From Shinella sp. UYSO24 (lineage in GTDB: Bacteria; Pseudomonadota; Alphaproteobacteria; Rhizobiales; Rhizobiaceae), in assembly GCA_902167985.1 (NCBI GenBank), contig CABHNZ010000005.1, positions 1-64,000 on the forward strand: a stretch of DNA of 64,000 nt, in the 5' to 3' direction. Below the pieces are notes generated by a model. The model was given only the letters and a program-made list of their open reading frames with translations. It searched no databases and was not told where the DNA came from. Below are positions 1 to 8,252 of this stretch, one piece after another. A program made the translations under genes and the position numbers. The number at the start of each line of letters is the position of its first letter. Position 1 is the stretch's first letter.

Positions 1-71
1 ACACGAACGATACCTAAAGGCGGGTCACTTCTCGGCGCAAATCCCGGGTCAGCTCTCAGTGCAAATCAACA
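1..71. mobile_element. End of an IS21-family-like insertion sequence
   Basis: Two imperfect direct repeats lie head to tail: one begins GGGTCACTTCTCGG near position 23 and the next begins GGGTCAGCTCTCAG at 46, each ending in GCAAATC. The second ends in AAATCAACA at 71, so read from the other strand the block starts TGTTGATTTGCA. Multiple terminal repeats of this kind are typical of IS21-family ends in rhizobia. The transposase genes would lie before the window. No target duplication can be checked. The family call rests on recalled end sequences. Confidence 0.45.
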
Positions 72-201
72 TGTATCAATCATAGAATTCCTAAACGAAT
101 GAATTGCTCATGAATGAGTTGATATTTTAGTTATATATTTAAATTATTTCAATATTAAATTGAATATAATGTTGGAATAAATGAAGCGCTTTCGGATGAC
201 C

Positions 202-242
202 TAAAAAGAAAGCCCCTTGCTTCAGTGTCGCGCAAGGGGCTT
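202..242 (-). terminator. Rho-independent terminator with two upstream hairpins
   Basis: An 11-bp perfect stem (AAGCCCCTTGC at 210-220 with its complement at 232-242) is followed on the minus strand by TTTCTTTTT. Two more hairpins precede it on the same transcript: CGAAGAGGT/ACCTCTTCG at 246-271 and CACCC/GGGTG at 301-314. It would end transcription of the small gene whose stop lies at 300. Bases 72-201 are AT-rich with no gene seen. Confidence 0.7.
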
Positions 243-299
243 GAACGAAGAGGTCTTAGGGAACCTCTTCGACACTACATAATATTAGCGAGTCTTAAA

Positions 300-612
300 T
301 CACCCGTATGGGTGAGGGCGATGGTTCCCGGCTTCAGTTCGGTACGGCGACCGATTTTCACCCTTCGGCACATGCCCCAGCAGATTGACCAGTGTCGAAA
401 CCACCGCTGCATGACCGTGGCACGCCATCGTCACCGATAGATATTCCGTGTCTGTCGCGAGGTCGTGGGGTCGGCTTTCGCGTCATGCAGGGCATCAGCT
501 TCGGCGCGCGCCGCCTGAAAATCTGCAACTGCTCCAACGCCAGCGCTTCGATGACCTCAATGGGCGTCTCGGAGAATACAATTGCCAACGGGTCAAATCG
601 ATCGATCAGCAT
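300..612 (-). CDS. Hypothetical protein, two frameshifts
   Basis: The ATG at 612 opens a frame starting MLIDRFDPLAIVFSETPIEV. It loses protein character after about residue 32. Reading continues convincingly in a second frame (AARAEADALHDAKAD) near 516 and a third (ATDTEYLSVTMACHGHAAVV) near 468. Each change fits one missing base, as in the other broken genes of the window, and two added bases give exactly 105 codons. The stop at 300-302 lies just before a good terminator, which supports a real transcription unit. No family is recognised, and the last 15 residues are not very protein-like. Confidence 0.4.
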
Positions 613-812
613 TTAAACCTCCGGGTTTTATGACCTCCCGAATAGGCGTCTGCGAGGGCGATGCTGCAAGGTGCAGATTGGCACCCGGCAGGAGGCGGAG
701 AATTCCATGGGCCGTCCGTTTGGGCCGCTTTTTTCATTGCAATTGGGAGAAGGGCGACAGGACGGATGGCATCTGAAATTCACTGCAGGGCGGAACAAGG
801 GGAATGAATGCG

Positions 813-902
813 ATGATCCCGAACCCGGAAGTTCCCCAAAGACTGCCCGATTTGCCGGAGGAGACGAGGAAGTTTCTCGCGAGCGTCCGTCCGGAAGAGC
901 TG
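813..902 (+). pseudogene. Truncated small gene, N-terminal part only
   Basis: An ATG at 813, nine bases after the ribosome-binding sequence AAGGGGA, opens a frame beginning MIPNPEVPQRLPDLPEETRK and continuing as FLASVRPEEL. This looks like the start of a small conserved rhizobial protein. After about residue 30 the reading loses protein character in all three frames, exactly where an opposite-strand gene begins to look real. The 3' part therefore seems to be missing. An alternative in-frame ATG at 804 lacks spacing to the ribosome-binding site. Confidence 0.4.
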
Positions 903-903
903 C

Positions 904-1083
904 CCAGCCGCGCACCATGCTGCGGCTCATCGCGCCTTCTGCCAAGGCAAGCTCACCCCGAAGGTGCCGGCAGTCGTCCAAGAGTGTCTGCCCCGCGGCA
1001 AGCGCATCTCCTCCATGATACGATAGCACCTCGTCGAGTTCGCTCCGGGCGGCGTCCTTTTCTTCCTTCTGTAGCGCAGACAT
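904..1083 (-). pseudogene. Small Rhizobiaceae-type hypothetical, 3' end lost
   Basis: The ATG at 1083 follows GGAGAA with good spacing and starts MSALQKEEKDAARSELDEVL. The protein-like stretch runs about 60 residues, rich in charged and leucine residues, to AMSRSMVRGW. It resembles short conserved proteins of rhizobia that I recall at around 60-75 residues. The open frame continues to 628, but that extension reads as noise and is antisense to the truncated gene at 813-902. The two genes meet at about position 903, as if a deletion had removed both 3' ends. The function is unknown. Confidence 0.45.
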
Positions 1084-1138
1084 GAGTTCTCCTTCACGCC
1101 GAAGCGCGTTGATGCGTGATGACGATGTTGTTGGTCAG

Positions 1139-1375
1139 TTAGGCGGCGAGGTCCGCGATTTCGCCGTGCTTCGAAAGCAGGCGAGGGGTTCCCATCTCCC
1201 CGGATTCTTCATCCACCATGACAGCATAGGCGGCGACGCCGACGAAACGATCAGCCATCGCAGCGGCGATCTTCTCAGCGGAAGCCGCATTCGAGGCCTG
1301 CCGCATTTCTCCCTGAACGATATTCCCACGGTTCTTCTTGAACGGCAGGATGATGAATTTCTCTGCGGTGGCCAT
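1139..1375 (-). CDS. Conserved-looking hypothetical protein, 78 aa
   Basis: The start at 1375 is chosen because it follows AAAGGGAAT on the minus strand; a longer open frame reaches 1564 but its extra 63 residues look non-coding. The protein starts MATAEKFIILPFKKNRGNIV and contains an alanine-rich stretch (ASNAASAEKIAAAMADRF). It ends in EIADLAA. Soluble, with no signal peptide or membrane segment. It looks like one of the small uncharacterised rhizobial proteins found near mobile or accessory genes. No function can be assigned. Confidence 0.65.
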   Translation of the reverse strand: MATAEKFIILPFKKNRGNIVQGEMRQASNAASAEKIAAAMADRFVGVAAYAVMVDEESGEMGTPRLLSKHGEIADLAA

Positions 1376-1574
1376 GGCGCTATTCCCTTTGATTGTTCTC
1401 TTTATGTTCTCGCTGCTGAGCAGAGTCAACCGCGCGATAGTGGGTGGGTATTCGGGGTGGGGCTGAGCCGTTGGCGCAGGCACCACGAGATCCACAGTTT
1501 TCAGGAGCGGGTACTTTGGTGGGTACCTCTGCAAAACCACCGAATGAGAACGCCATTTACCCAATTTGCGCCAC

Positions 1575-1590
1575 TTAAGTCATGGTTAAC
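1575..1590 (+). promoter_or_regulatory. CtrA-type binding site
   Basis: TTAA at 1575-1578 and TTAAC at 1586-1590 are separated by exactly seven bases, which is the full consensus for the alphaproteobacterial cell-cycle regulator CtrA. It lies 51 bases before the start of the outer-membrane protein gene at 1641, so cell-cycle control of that gene is plausible. This is a consensus match only. Confidence 0.5.
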
Positions 1591-1640
1591 CAACTTCTTC
1601 CTATGGTCTTACTGTCGTCAATCGGGCTTAGGGAATCATC

Positions 1641-2504
1641 ATGCGTCGCACAGGTATCTTGTCGGTACTCGCCGTAGTCTTGGCAGGTCAGTCGCAGGCT
1701 GCGGATCTTCTTGGGCCCCTTCGCGGTCCAGCGCAGGATGATGGTGCCTATGAGGCTGCTCCGCAGGCATCCCGCATCACGGGATTTGTCGAGGGCGATT
1801 ACTCGTCGCTGGTCAAGGCGCCGGCTTCCACGGATGGTCATGCCTGGTCGCTTCGCGGTAGCGTGAACATAAACACCGGCACGCCTTTCAATGTGCAGGT
1901 GGACGGTCGCTACTCGCGAAACGACGTCAATTCAGACGACAGCAATACCGGCCTCGGCGCACTGCACGCTTACTATCGTGACAACCAGTTCGCCGTCGGT
2001 GCCTTCGGGCAGGCCTCGCGCTTCAGCGTCAGCTCCCTCAATATTATCGGCGAGGGAAGCGCCAACGACTATATCGGCGGCGGCGAGGTGGCAGGCTTCA
2101 CCGACTGGGCGACATTCTATGCCCAGCTCGGCTATGGTCGCACGAAACTCTACGGCTTCGATGCCGATCACTATGTCGGAACGCTCGGCGCAAGGTTCTA
2201 CGCCGCAGACAATCTGCGCCTTGATGTCGATGGCGCACTGCATCGCTTCTCCTATTCCGACACGGATCTCGACGTGGATCTGCGCACGGTCAAGCTGACG
2301 GCCAATTACCGGCCCGATCAGTTCCCTGTGACATTCTATGGCGGCTACCGCTACGATTACGGCAAGCTCTCGGTTCCCGGTGTTTCCACGGACGAAAATA
2401 TCGGAACCCTCTTCGCTGGCATGCGCGTGTCGCTCGGCACGAACAGCCTCAAGGACGAAGAGCGCAATGGCGCCATGTGGAACCCGGTTTCTCTGACGCC
2501 GTAA
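1641..2504 (+). CDS. Outer-membrane beta-barrel protein, uncharacterised
   Basis: The 287-residue product begins with a Sec signal peptide (about residues 1-20, cleavage after GQSQA) and then AADLLGPLRG, a mature N-terminus common in rhizobial outer-membrane proteins. The rest alternates short polar and aromatic stretches (for example FYAQLGYGRT, FYGGYRYDYG), as expected for beta strands of a barrel. There are no cysteines and no helical membrane segments. It is shorter than classical porins, so a small barrel rather than a trimeric porin is likely. A CtrA-type site lies just upstream. The substrate and role are not apparent. Confidence 0.7.
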   Translation: MRRTGILSVLAVVLAGQSQAADLLGPLRGPAQDDGAYEAAPQASRITGFVEGDYSSLVKAPASTDGHAWSLRGSVNINTGTPFNVQVDGRYSRNDVNSDDSNTGLGALHAYYRDNQFAVGAFGQASRFSVSSLNIIGEGSANDYIGGGEVAGFTDWATFYAQLGYGRTKLYGFDADHYVGTLGARFYAADNLRLDVDGALHRFSYSDTDLDVDLRTVKLTANYRPDQFPVTFYGGYRYDYGKLSVPGVSTDENIGTLFAGMRVSLGTNSLKDEERNGAMWNPVSLTP

Positions 2505-2686
2505 CGATCCATCTGCTTTAAGTGTGAGGAGGGGCGGATGACTTCGGTCTTCGCGCCTCCCGAGACAAAACGCTGTCAGCCAGCAATAAAAAGAAATGCG
2601 CGGGACATCTGCCTGCAATCCGGCTCGGTCATTTTGCGGCCAGCAAGCGGCCTCGCTTATGGCCTCGGAGTGCAAGGACCAAGAAT

Positions 2687-2824
2687 ATGCAGATCATTGA
2701 CGTGCTTTACACGCATGCGGAACAGTTGACCGCGCTCGGCATGGGCGTCCTTCTCATCATCATAGCTGCTTTCTATCTCAGCCTCACGCTCGAAGTGATC
2801 CGCTCGCACACGTCGGGTGAATAG
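2687..2824 (+). CDS. Small single-span membrane protein, 45 aa
   Basis: The ATG at 2687 follows AAGGA with eight bases between. The product starts MQIIDVLYTHAEQLTALGMG, then has one hydrophobic segment (VLLIIIAAFYLSLTL, about residues 21-35) and a short charged tail ending HTSGE. Small proteins of this build usually sit in the inner membrane, often as partners of larger complexes, but no partner is evident here. The neighbouring genes give no functional clue. The ribosome-binding site and clean hydrophobic segment are the main support. Confidence 0.55.
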   Translation: MQIIDVLYTHAEQLTALGMGVLLIIIAAFYLSLTLEVIRSHTSGE

Positions 2825-2930
2825 CGCGACTGTGATCGAAGCTGGCGCCGAGACACAATTCGATACAGGCAGGACATATTGCAGAAGTGTTTGCACTTCA
2901 GGTTCGGGGCCAACGAGTCAGTAAACGGAC

Positions 2931-3143
2931 ATGATGATGAATGCCTCGATCAATCCGCCGTCGCCCCTTTCCTCGCAGGAGAGTTATCAGGCCGAATGCC
3001 TTTTTGCTCTTGAGCCATCCATCGAGACGCTGGTCGGGGAGGCCGTAAAGGCGGGCTGGAAGCGTGATGCCATCACGCTTGCCATTCTCATGATCGTGGC
3101 CGGTCTTGCGGGTAGCGAGGGCTTCGTGTCGCAGCTTTCCTGA
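2931..3143 (+). CDS. Small hypothetical protein, 70 aa
   Basis: The product reads MMMNASINPPSPLSSQESYQ, then AECLFALEPSIETLVGEAVK, and ends in a weakly hydrophobic segment (ITLAILMIVAGLAG). The motif pattern Q-E-S-x-Q-A-E-C-L-F-x-L-E-P matches small conserved rhizobial proteins I recall, though none has a known function. Three consecutive ATG codons leave the exact start open. Base composition matches the neighbours. Confidence 0.6.
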   Translation: MMMNASINPPSPLSSQESYQAECLFALEPSIETLVGEAVKAGWKRDAITLAILMIVAGLAGSEGFVSQLS

Positions 3144-3557
3144 TGCTTTCCCGGCTTTGCCAACGAGGTCGCTCGCGGCGCTGCAGCCTATGGCTCTGAC
3201 CGAACTGTTGCTGTCCGGCAACGGTGCTTGCAATGAGTCGGAATTGCGGCAGCGATTCGTCTGCAGGAGGAGTGGTGCCGCTTGACGAATGGGCCGGCAA
3301 GGTTCAGGTTCCGTTCATCTGAAGACGGGCGCAGGCTCGCGCCTATGGTTGAAACCGTTCATTAACCATAAGTTTTGAAAGTCGGCCAGGTCCACAGTTT
3401 TTGGTCGCATTTTTCCCGCAAACATCGCAAAACTCGAGACACGTTGTTTCGCAGCGGCACATGCCGTTTTGAGACATTTGGTCACGCCGCGGTGAGGCTG
3501 TCTCGGTTTCGAGGTCCGTTTCCGCACCATCCGGCGAATGCGGCACGGGACGGGTTT
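3144..3557. other. Intergenic region before rlpA
   Basis: No gene is convincing in these 414 bases. A CtrA-like half site (TTAACCAT, 3363-3370) sits about 190 bases before the likely rlpA start, without a second TTAA at the right spacing. Promoter sequences for rlpA are presumably here but cannot be fixed by eye. Confidence 0.4.
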
Positions 3558-4801
3558 GTGTTGAGTTTGAGTGGGAACAGGCTTTCGCTGAGCGCGAAAT
3601 GGTTGGGAATTGCAGCAGTCTGCATGTCGGTCGCATCCTGTGCGTCAACCCAGGCGACCAAGGTCGCCGGAGCCAAGCCGCGCAGCAAGGAATACTTCTC
3701 TGAAAAAGAATATGGCGTGAAGGCAAGCCCGCGCGTCGTCCAGGAGGGGCAGGCTGTTCCCAAGGGTGGCGGCCGCTACATGGTCGGCAATCCCTACGAG
3801 GTAAAAGGCAAGACCTACTTCCCCAAGGAAGATCCGAGCTACAACAAGAACGGCCTTGCTTCGTGGTATGGTTCGGCCTTCCACGGCCGCGTCACCGCCA
3901 ATGGCGAAGTCTATGACAGCGCCCATCTTTCCGCCGCAAGCCCGACCTTCCCGCTGCCGAGCTATGCGCGCGTACCAATCTCGATACAGGCTCTTCCATC
4001 ATCGTCCGCGTCAATGACCGCGGACCTTATCATCCGGGCCGAATCATCGATCTCTCCGGCAAGGCCGCAGAGCTTCTCGACGTCAAGCGTACCGGCACTG
4101 CCAACGTCAACGTCAAATATGTCGGTCGTGCCCGCATGGATGGTAACGACATGCCATACCTGATGGCCTCCTACGTCCGTAAGGGCGATCGCCTGCCGTC
4201 CTTTGCGCCTGAAGGCCAGATTGCGTCCGGCGTGATGGTCGCTTCCAACCAGCCGCTGGGCGAGCAGCTGCAGAGCTATGGTTCCGGCCTGCCGTCGCCC
4301 GTGAGCTATTCCGGCCGCACGCCGAGCGGTTCGGGCCACACGTCGAGCGCCGCACGCACGCTGCAGACTTTCGACGAGAGGGCTCCTCTGCCTCAGGCAG
4401 CGCCCCGTCCTGAAGGTCGTCCGGCAGATCGTTCGTCCGGCTTTGCAACGGCTGCCCGCCAGCCGCAGCGCATGCCTGCCCCGGTCGCAGCCGCGCCGAC
4501 CTATGTTGCGGAAGCCGAGCCTGCCCGCCAGACCACCCGTCAGCAGGTCCGCCAGCCTGTACAGGCACCTGCACTGGCCGAAGCGCGGCCGGCAAGCCGC
4601 CCGCAGTTCGCACCGGCAGAAATGCAGCGTCCGGCCGCTCGTGGCAACGAGCGCACGGTTCGCACCGCCGAAGCCCGTCCGGTCGCCCAGCCGCAGCGTG
4701 CCCCGGCGCATGTCAGCGAGACGGCCTACGCCAATACGCCGCGCAGCCCCGAGCCGATCGTCATGTTCGGCAACATGGTTCTGCGTAACCCGTCGCGCTG
4801 A
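3558..4801 (+). CDS. rlpA: RlpA-like septal lytic transglycosylase lipoprotein (frameshifted)
   Basis: RlpA-family proteins cut naked glycan strands at septal peptidoglycan. A GTG at 3558 gives a lipoprotein signal ending in the lipobox V-A-S-C, after which the protein is rich in Lys and Gly. The double-psi beta-barrel domain follows: NGLASWYGSAFHGRVTANGE, then VNDRGPYHPGRIIDLSGKAA in a second frame. One base is missing near 3972 (GTACC where GTGACC is expected); restoring it gives 414 residues. The C-terminal half is a long Pro/Ala/Arg-rich low-complexity stretch and no SPOR domain is seen, unlike the E. coli protein. It is followed by a carboxypeptidase homologue, so the pair forms a small envelope cluster. 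Confidence 0.85.
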
Positions 4802-4972
4802 GGCGGCGGGACGCATCGCATGCCGCGGATGTCCGCAAGGGCAGGGCGGTCGAAGGCCAGATAAATTGAAGCGCCGTGTGCGACCCTTACAAAGGTCGTC
4901 CGGCGCTTCAGTCGTCATTGCAGCGGCAAACGCCCGCTGCTACCCATGGACCGTTCAGTCGCCGGGGGCTGC

Positions 4973-6175
4973 ATGAAGCGTATTTGGTCATTCCTCTGCA
5001 TCGTCGCGCTGGCCGCGGGCCAGATGCCGGCGGTAGCGTCGGCTCAATCGGCAGCCGCCACCCAATCGGCCGGCTTCACCACCAAGGCGAAACAGGCCTA
5101 TATGGTGGAGGCGAAGACCGGCACGGTGCTCTTGTCTGTCAACGAAAACCAGTCCTTTCCGGCCGCCTCGCTCACCAAGCTGATGACGATGGAGACCGTC
5201 TTCAGCGCCATGAAGCGCGGCGAGCTGTCGCCCGATACGGTCTATCCGGTCAGCGAAAATGCCTGGCGCACCGGCGGCGCGCCGTCCGGTACGACAACGA
5301 TGTTTGCGGCGTTGAAATCGCAGATCCGCGTCGATGATCTCGTCAAGGGCGTCATCATCGACAATGCCAACGATGCCTGCATCGTGCTGGCGGAAGGCAT
5401 GGCAGGCGGTGAGGCGCAGTTTGCCGCCCGCATGACCGCCCGTGCAAAGGATCTCGGGCTTGACCGCTCCGTCTTCGCCAATGCGACCGGTCTTCCCGCA
5501 ATCAATCCCACCGGCGTACCCGAGGCCGAAAGCCGCACGACGGCGCGTGACATGGTGGAGCTCGCCCGCCATATCTATGCGACCTATCCGGACTTCTATC
5601 CGCTTTACGCCCAGCCGGATTTCACCTGGAACAAGATCTTTCAGCGCAACAAGAACCCGCTGCTCGGGCTGGGCATGGGGATCGACGGCCTCGGCGCGGG
5701 CTTTGCGGAAGGTTCGGGCTTCGCCTTCGTCGCCTCCGTCGAGCGCAATGGTACGCGGCTTTTCCTGGCCATGGGCGGACTTGCGAGCGACAAGGACCGG
5801 ATGGACGAGGCCAAGCGCGCATTCGATTGGGCATTGTCGAGCTTCGAGACGCGGGTCGTCTTCAAGCCGGGTGAGGTGATCGGGCAGGCAGCCGTCTATG
5901 GCGGCAATGCCAGCCATGTCGATCTGGTGGCAACCGAGCCCGTCGACCTCTACCTGCCGACCAACAACCCCGAACGGCTTTCCGGCAATATCGTCTATCA
6001 CTGGCCGCTGCGCGCGCCGGTAAGGGAAGGCCAGACGGTCGGCACGCTGAAAATCGCCCAGGGCGGTCGTGTCCTGCGCCAAGTGCCGCTCGTCACCGCC
6101 TCTGCCGTGGGCGAGGGGACGCTGACCAACAAGGCCACCGATGCACTGATGGAACTGATGTTCTTCTGGCTCTAG
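4973..6175 (+). CDS. D-Ala-D-Ala carboxypeptidase family protein with altered active site
   Basis: A 400-residue member of the S11 peptidase family (PBP5/DacA type), periplasmic, with a signal peptide ending about A-S-A at residue 24. The start at 4973 (MKRIWSF) is preferred because it begins the signal peptide. The catalytic tetrad S66-L-T-K69 is present. The other two motifs are changed: the expected SxN reads N131-A-N133 and the expected KTG reads G241-A-G243. No frameshift lies nearby, so this looks genuine. A C-terminal PBP5-type beta domain follows from about residue 290. It may be a weak or non-enzymatic penicillin-binding homologue rather than an active carboxypeptidase. Confidence 0.8.
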   Translation: MKRIWSFLCIVALAAGQMPAVASAQSAAATQSAGFTTKAKQAYMVEAKTGTVLLSVNENQSFPAASLTKLMTMETVFSAMKRGELSPDTVYPVSENAWRTGGAPSGTTTMFAALKSQIRVDDLVKGVIIDNANDACIVLAEGMAGGEAQFAARMTARAKDLGLDRSVFANATGLPAINPTGVPEAESRTTARDMVELARHIYATYPDFYPLYAQPDFTWNKIFQRNKNPLLGLGMGIDGLGAGFAEGSGFAFVASVERNGTRLFLAMGGLASDKDRMDEAKRAFDWALSSFETRVVFKPGEVIGQAAVYGGNASHVDLVATEPVDLYLPTNNPERLSGNIVYHWPLRAPVREGQTVGTLKIAQGGRVLRQVPLVTASAVGEGTLTNKATDALMELMFFWL

Positions 6176-6280
6176 TGTCGCGTCGCCAACTGGTGACAGG
6201 CGCCTGCGGCCGCTGCCCGTGGACGATTGCCGCAGCCATGTTTCGCATCTGCCGGTGATAGGCTATAAGCCGCAGATCAG

Positions 6281-6970
6281 ATGAATGCGGGAAGCGCTGT
6301 GGCCGATCATACGGGATTGTTCGTGACATTCGAGGGCGGAGAAGGGGCGGGCAAATCGACCCAGATCCGCCGGCTTGCCGACCGGCTGCGCCGCGCCGGC
6401 CACGATGTGCTGCTCACCCGCGAGCCCGGCGGTTCGCCGGGCGCAGAAGCCGTCCGTCATGTACTTCTCTCGGGCGCTGCCGAGGCCTATGGCACGCGCA
6501 TGGAAGCAATCCTGTTTGCCGCCGCCCGCAACGACCATGTGGAAGAGGTGATCCGCCCGGCCCTCAAGACGGGCGCGATCGTGCTCTGCGACCGTTTCAT
6601 CGATTCATCGCGGGTCTATCAGGGTGCGACCGGCAATCTCGATCCCGACCTGATCGAGGCGCTGCAGCGCATCGCCATCGACGGCGTCCTGCCCGATTGC
6701 ACCATCATCCTCGACCTTCCCGCGGAAAAGGGACTGGAGCGCGCCCGCCGTCGCGGCGGCGATGCCGCTCCCGACCGTTTCGAGCGCGAGGAAGTCGAAA
6801 CCCACGAGACGCGTCGTGAGGCCTATCTTGCGATTGCGGAAAACGATCCGTCGCGCTGCCGCGTGATCGATGCGGAGCGCAGCGAGGACGAGATCGCCGA
6901 AGAGATCGCCGCCATCATCGAACCCATGGCAAAGATATCGGCGGCAACGACGGTGGATGCTGCGCGATGA
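6281..6970 (+). CDS. tmk: Thymidylate kinase
   Basis: Phosphorylates dTMP to dTDP for DNA synthesis, cytosolic. The P-loop ([11 protein letters not shown], about residues 16-26) is followed by the DR-S motif ([13 protein letters not shown]), typical of thymidylate kinase, and a lid region with arginines (ERARRRGG). At 229 residues it is normal for the family. The first eight or so residues are not conserved in the family, and a GTG at 6299 could be used instead. It overlaps the holB start by four bases (ATGA), which indicates translational coupling, as in other alphaproteobacteria. Confidence 0.93.
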   Translation: MNAGSAVADHTGLFVTFEGGEGAGKSTQIRRLADRLRRAGHDVLLTREPGGSPGAEAVRHVLLSGAAEAYGTRMEAILFAAARNDHVEEVIRPALKTGAIVLCDRFIDSSRVYQGATGNLDPDLIEALQRIAIDGVLPDCTIILDLPAEKGLERARRRGGDAAPDRFEREEVETHETRREAYLAIAENDPSRCRVIDAERSEDEIAEEIAAIIEPMAKISAATTVDAAR

Positions 6971-7994
6971 GCGACCAGAGCCCGCATGTTCTCGATGGCG
7001 CGATTGCGCCTGCCAGCAATCCGCATCTCTTCGGCCATGCCGCCGCGGAAGCCTTTCTGGCGCGCAGCTATAAATCCGGCAAGGCGCATCACGCTGTCCT
7101 GATCGAAGGTCCGGAAGGCATAGGCAAGGCGACGCTCGCCTTTCGTTTCGCCAATCACGTCCTGACCTATCCGAACCCGACAGACGCGCCTGAGCATATT
7201 GCCGACCCGGATCTTGGCTCGTCGGTCAGCCGCCAGATCGCCTCGGGCGCCTCGCATAATCTGCTGCATCTGGCCCGCCCGGTCGATGACAAGACCGGCA
7301 AGGTAAAGAGCGCCATCACGGTCGACGAGGTGCGCCGCGCTGGCCATTTCTTTTCGCAGACGTCAGGCACCGGCAACTGGCGCATCGTCATCATCGACCC
7401 GGCCGATGATCTCAATCGCAATGCCGCAAACGCCATCCTGAAGATCCTCGAGGAGCCGCCGAAGAACGCCATGTTCCTCGTCCTCTCCCATGCGCCGGGA
7501 AAGCTTCTGCCGACGATCCGCTCGCGCTGCCAGCCGCTGCGTCTGTCTCCGCTCGGTGATGAGGATCTCGGCCGGGCGCTCGCGGCGCTCGGCACGCCAC
7601 TCGATGGCGGCAAGACGGCCGAGACTGTGCTCTCCGGCGCCAAGGGCAGCGTTTCGCAGGCACTGAAGCTGATGAACTACGGCGGCATGGATATCATCGC
7701 CGCCTTCGACGATGTGCTTGCCGCCAACGGCCCTGCAGCCCGCAAGGCGATGCACCGGCTGGCCGATGTGCTCTCGGGCAAGGAGAGCGATGTCGTCTTC
7801 TCCTTCTTCCTCGATCATCTTGCCGATCATCTCGTGGATCGCGCCCGCAATGCCGCACTTTCGGGCGACCTTGTCTCCGCCGAGAGACATGCAAACTTGT
7901 GAGCGAGATCGGCGAGAAGATCACGGTCTCGCAGGCCTATAACCTCGATCGCAAGCAGACATTGCTCTCCATCCTCGAAGCCGCGCGAGCGTAA
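6967..7994 (+). CDS. holB: DNA polymerase III delta-prime subunit (frameshifted at the end)
   Basis: A clamp-loader subunit that opens the sliding clamp together with the gamma/tau and delta subunits. The AAA+ P-loop reads GPEGIGKAT near residue 44, with the sensor/lid region [17 protein letters not shown] and the SRC motif RSRCQPLRL later. An early stop at 7900-7902 truncates the frame, but the next frame continues with [19 protein letters not shown] to a stop at 7992-7994. One missing base near 7897 explains this and restores 342 residues. It overlaps tmk by four bases and is followed by metG after about 260 bases. Confidence 0.9.
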
Positions 7995-8252
7995 GCGATT
8001 TTAGCGCTCCCGTTTGCGAGACCATCTCAAACCGGCAGGCAGATGGCAGGAGGAGAGGGGGGCCGCGCGCCCTCGCCGCCCGTATACCCCGCTTGCACGG
8101 CCCACCTGGCTCGGCCGGCACGGCTCGCATTGGCCGTTTACCGCCTTGCGCGGGAACTTTCGGTTTCGCATCCGCGTAACATGCGCTAAGAGCGGCAGAA
8201 CGTTTTTCGACGCGCTCGAAAAGCGGCCCGAGTTCATTCTCCGAGTATATCC

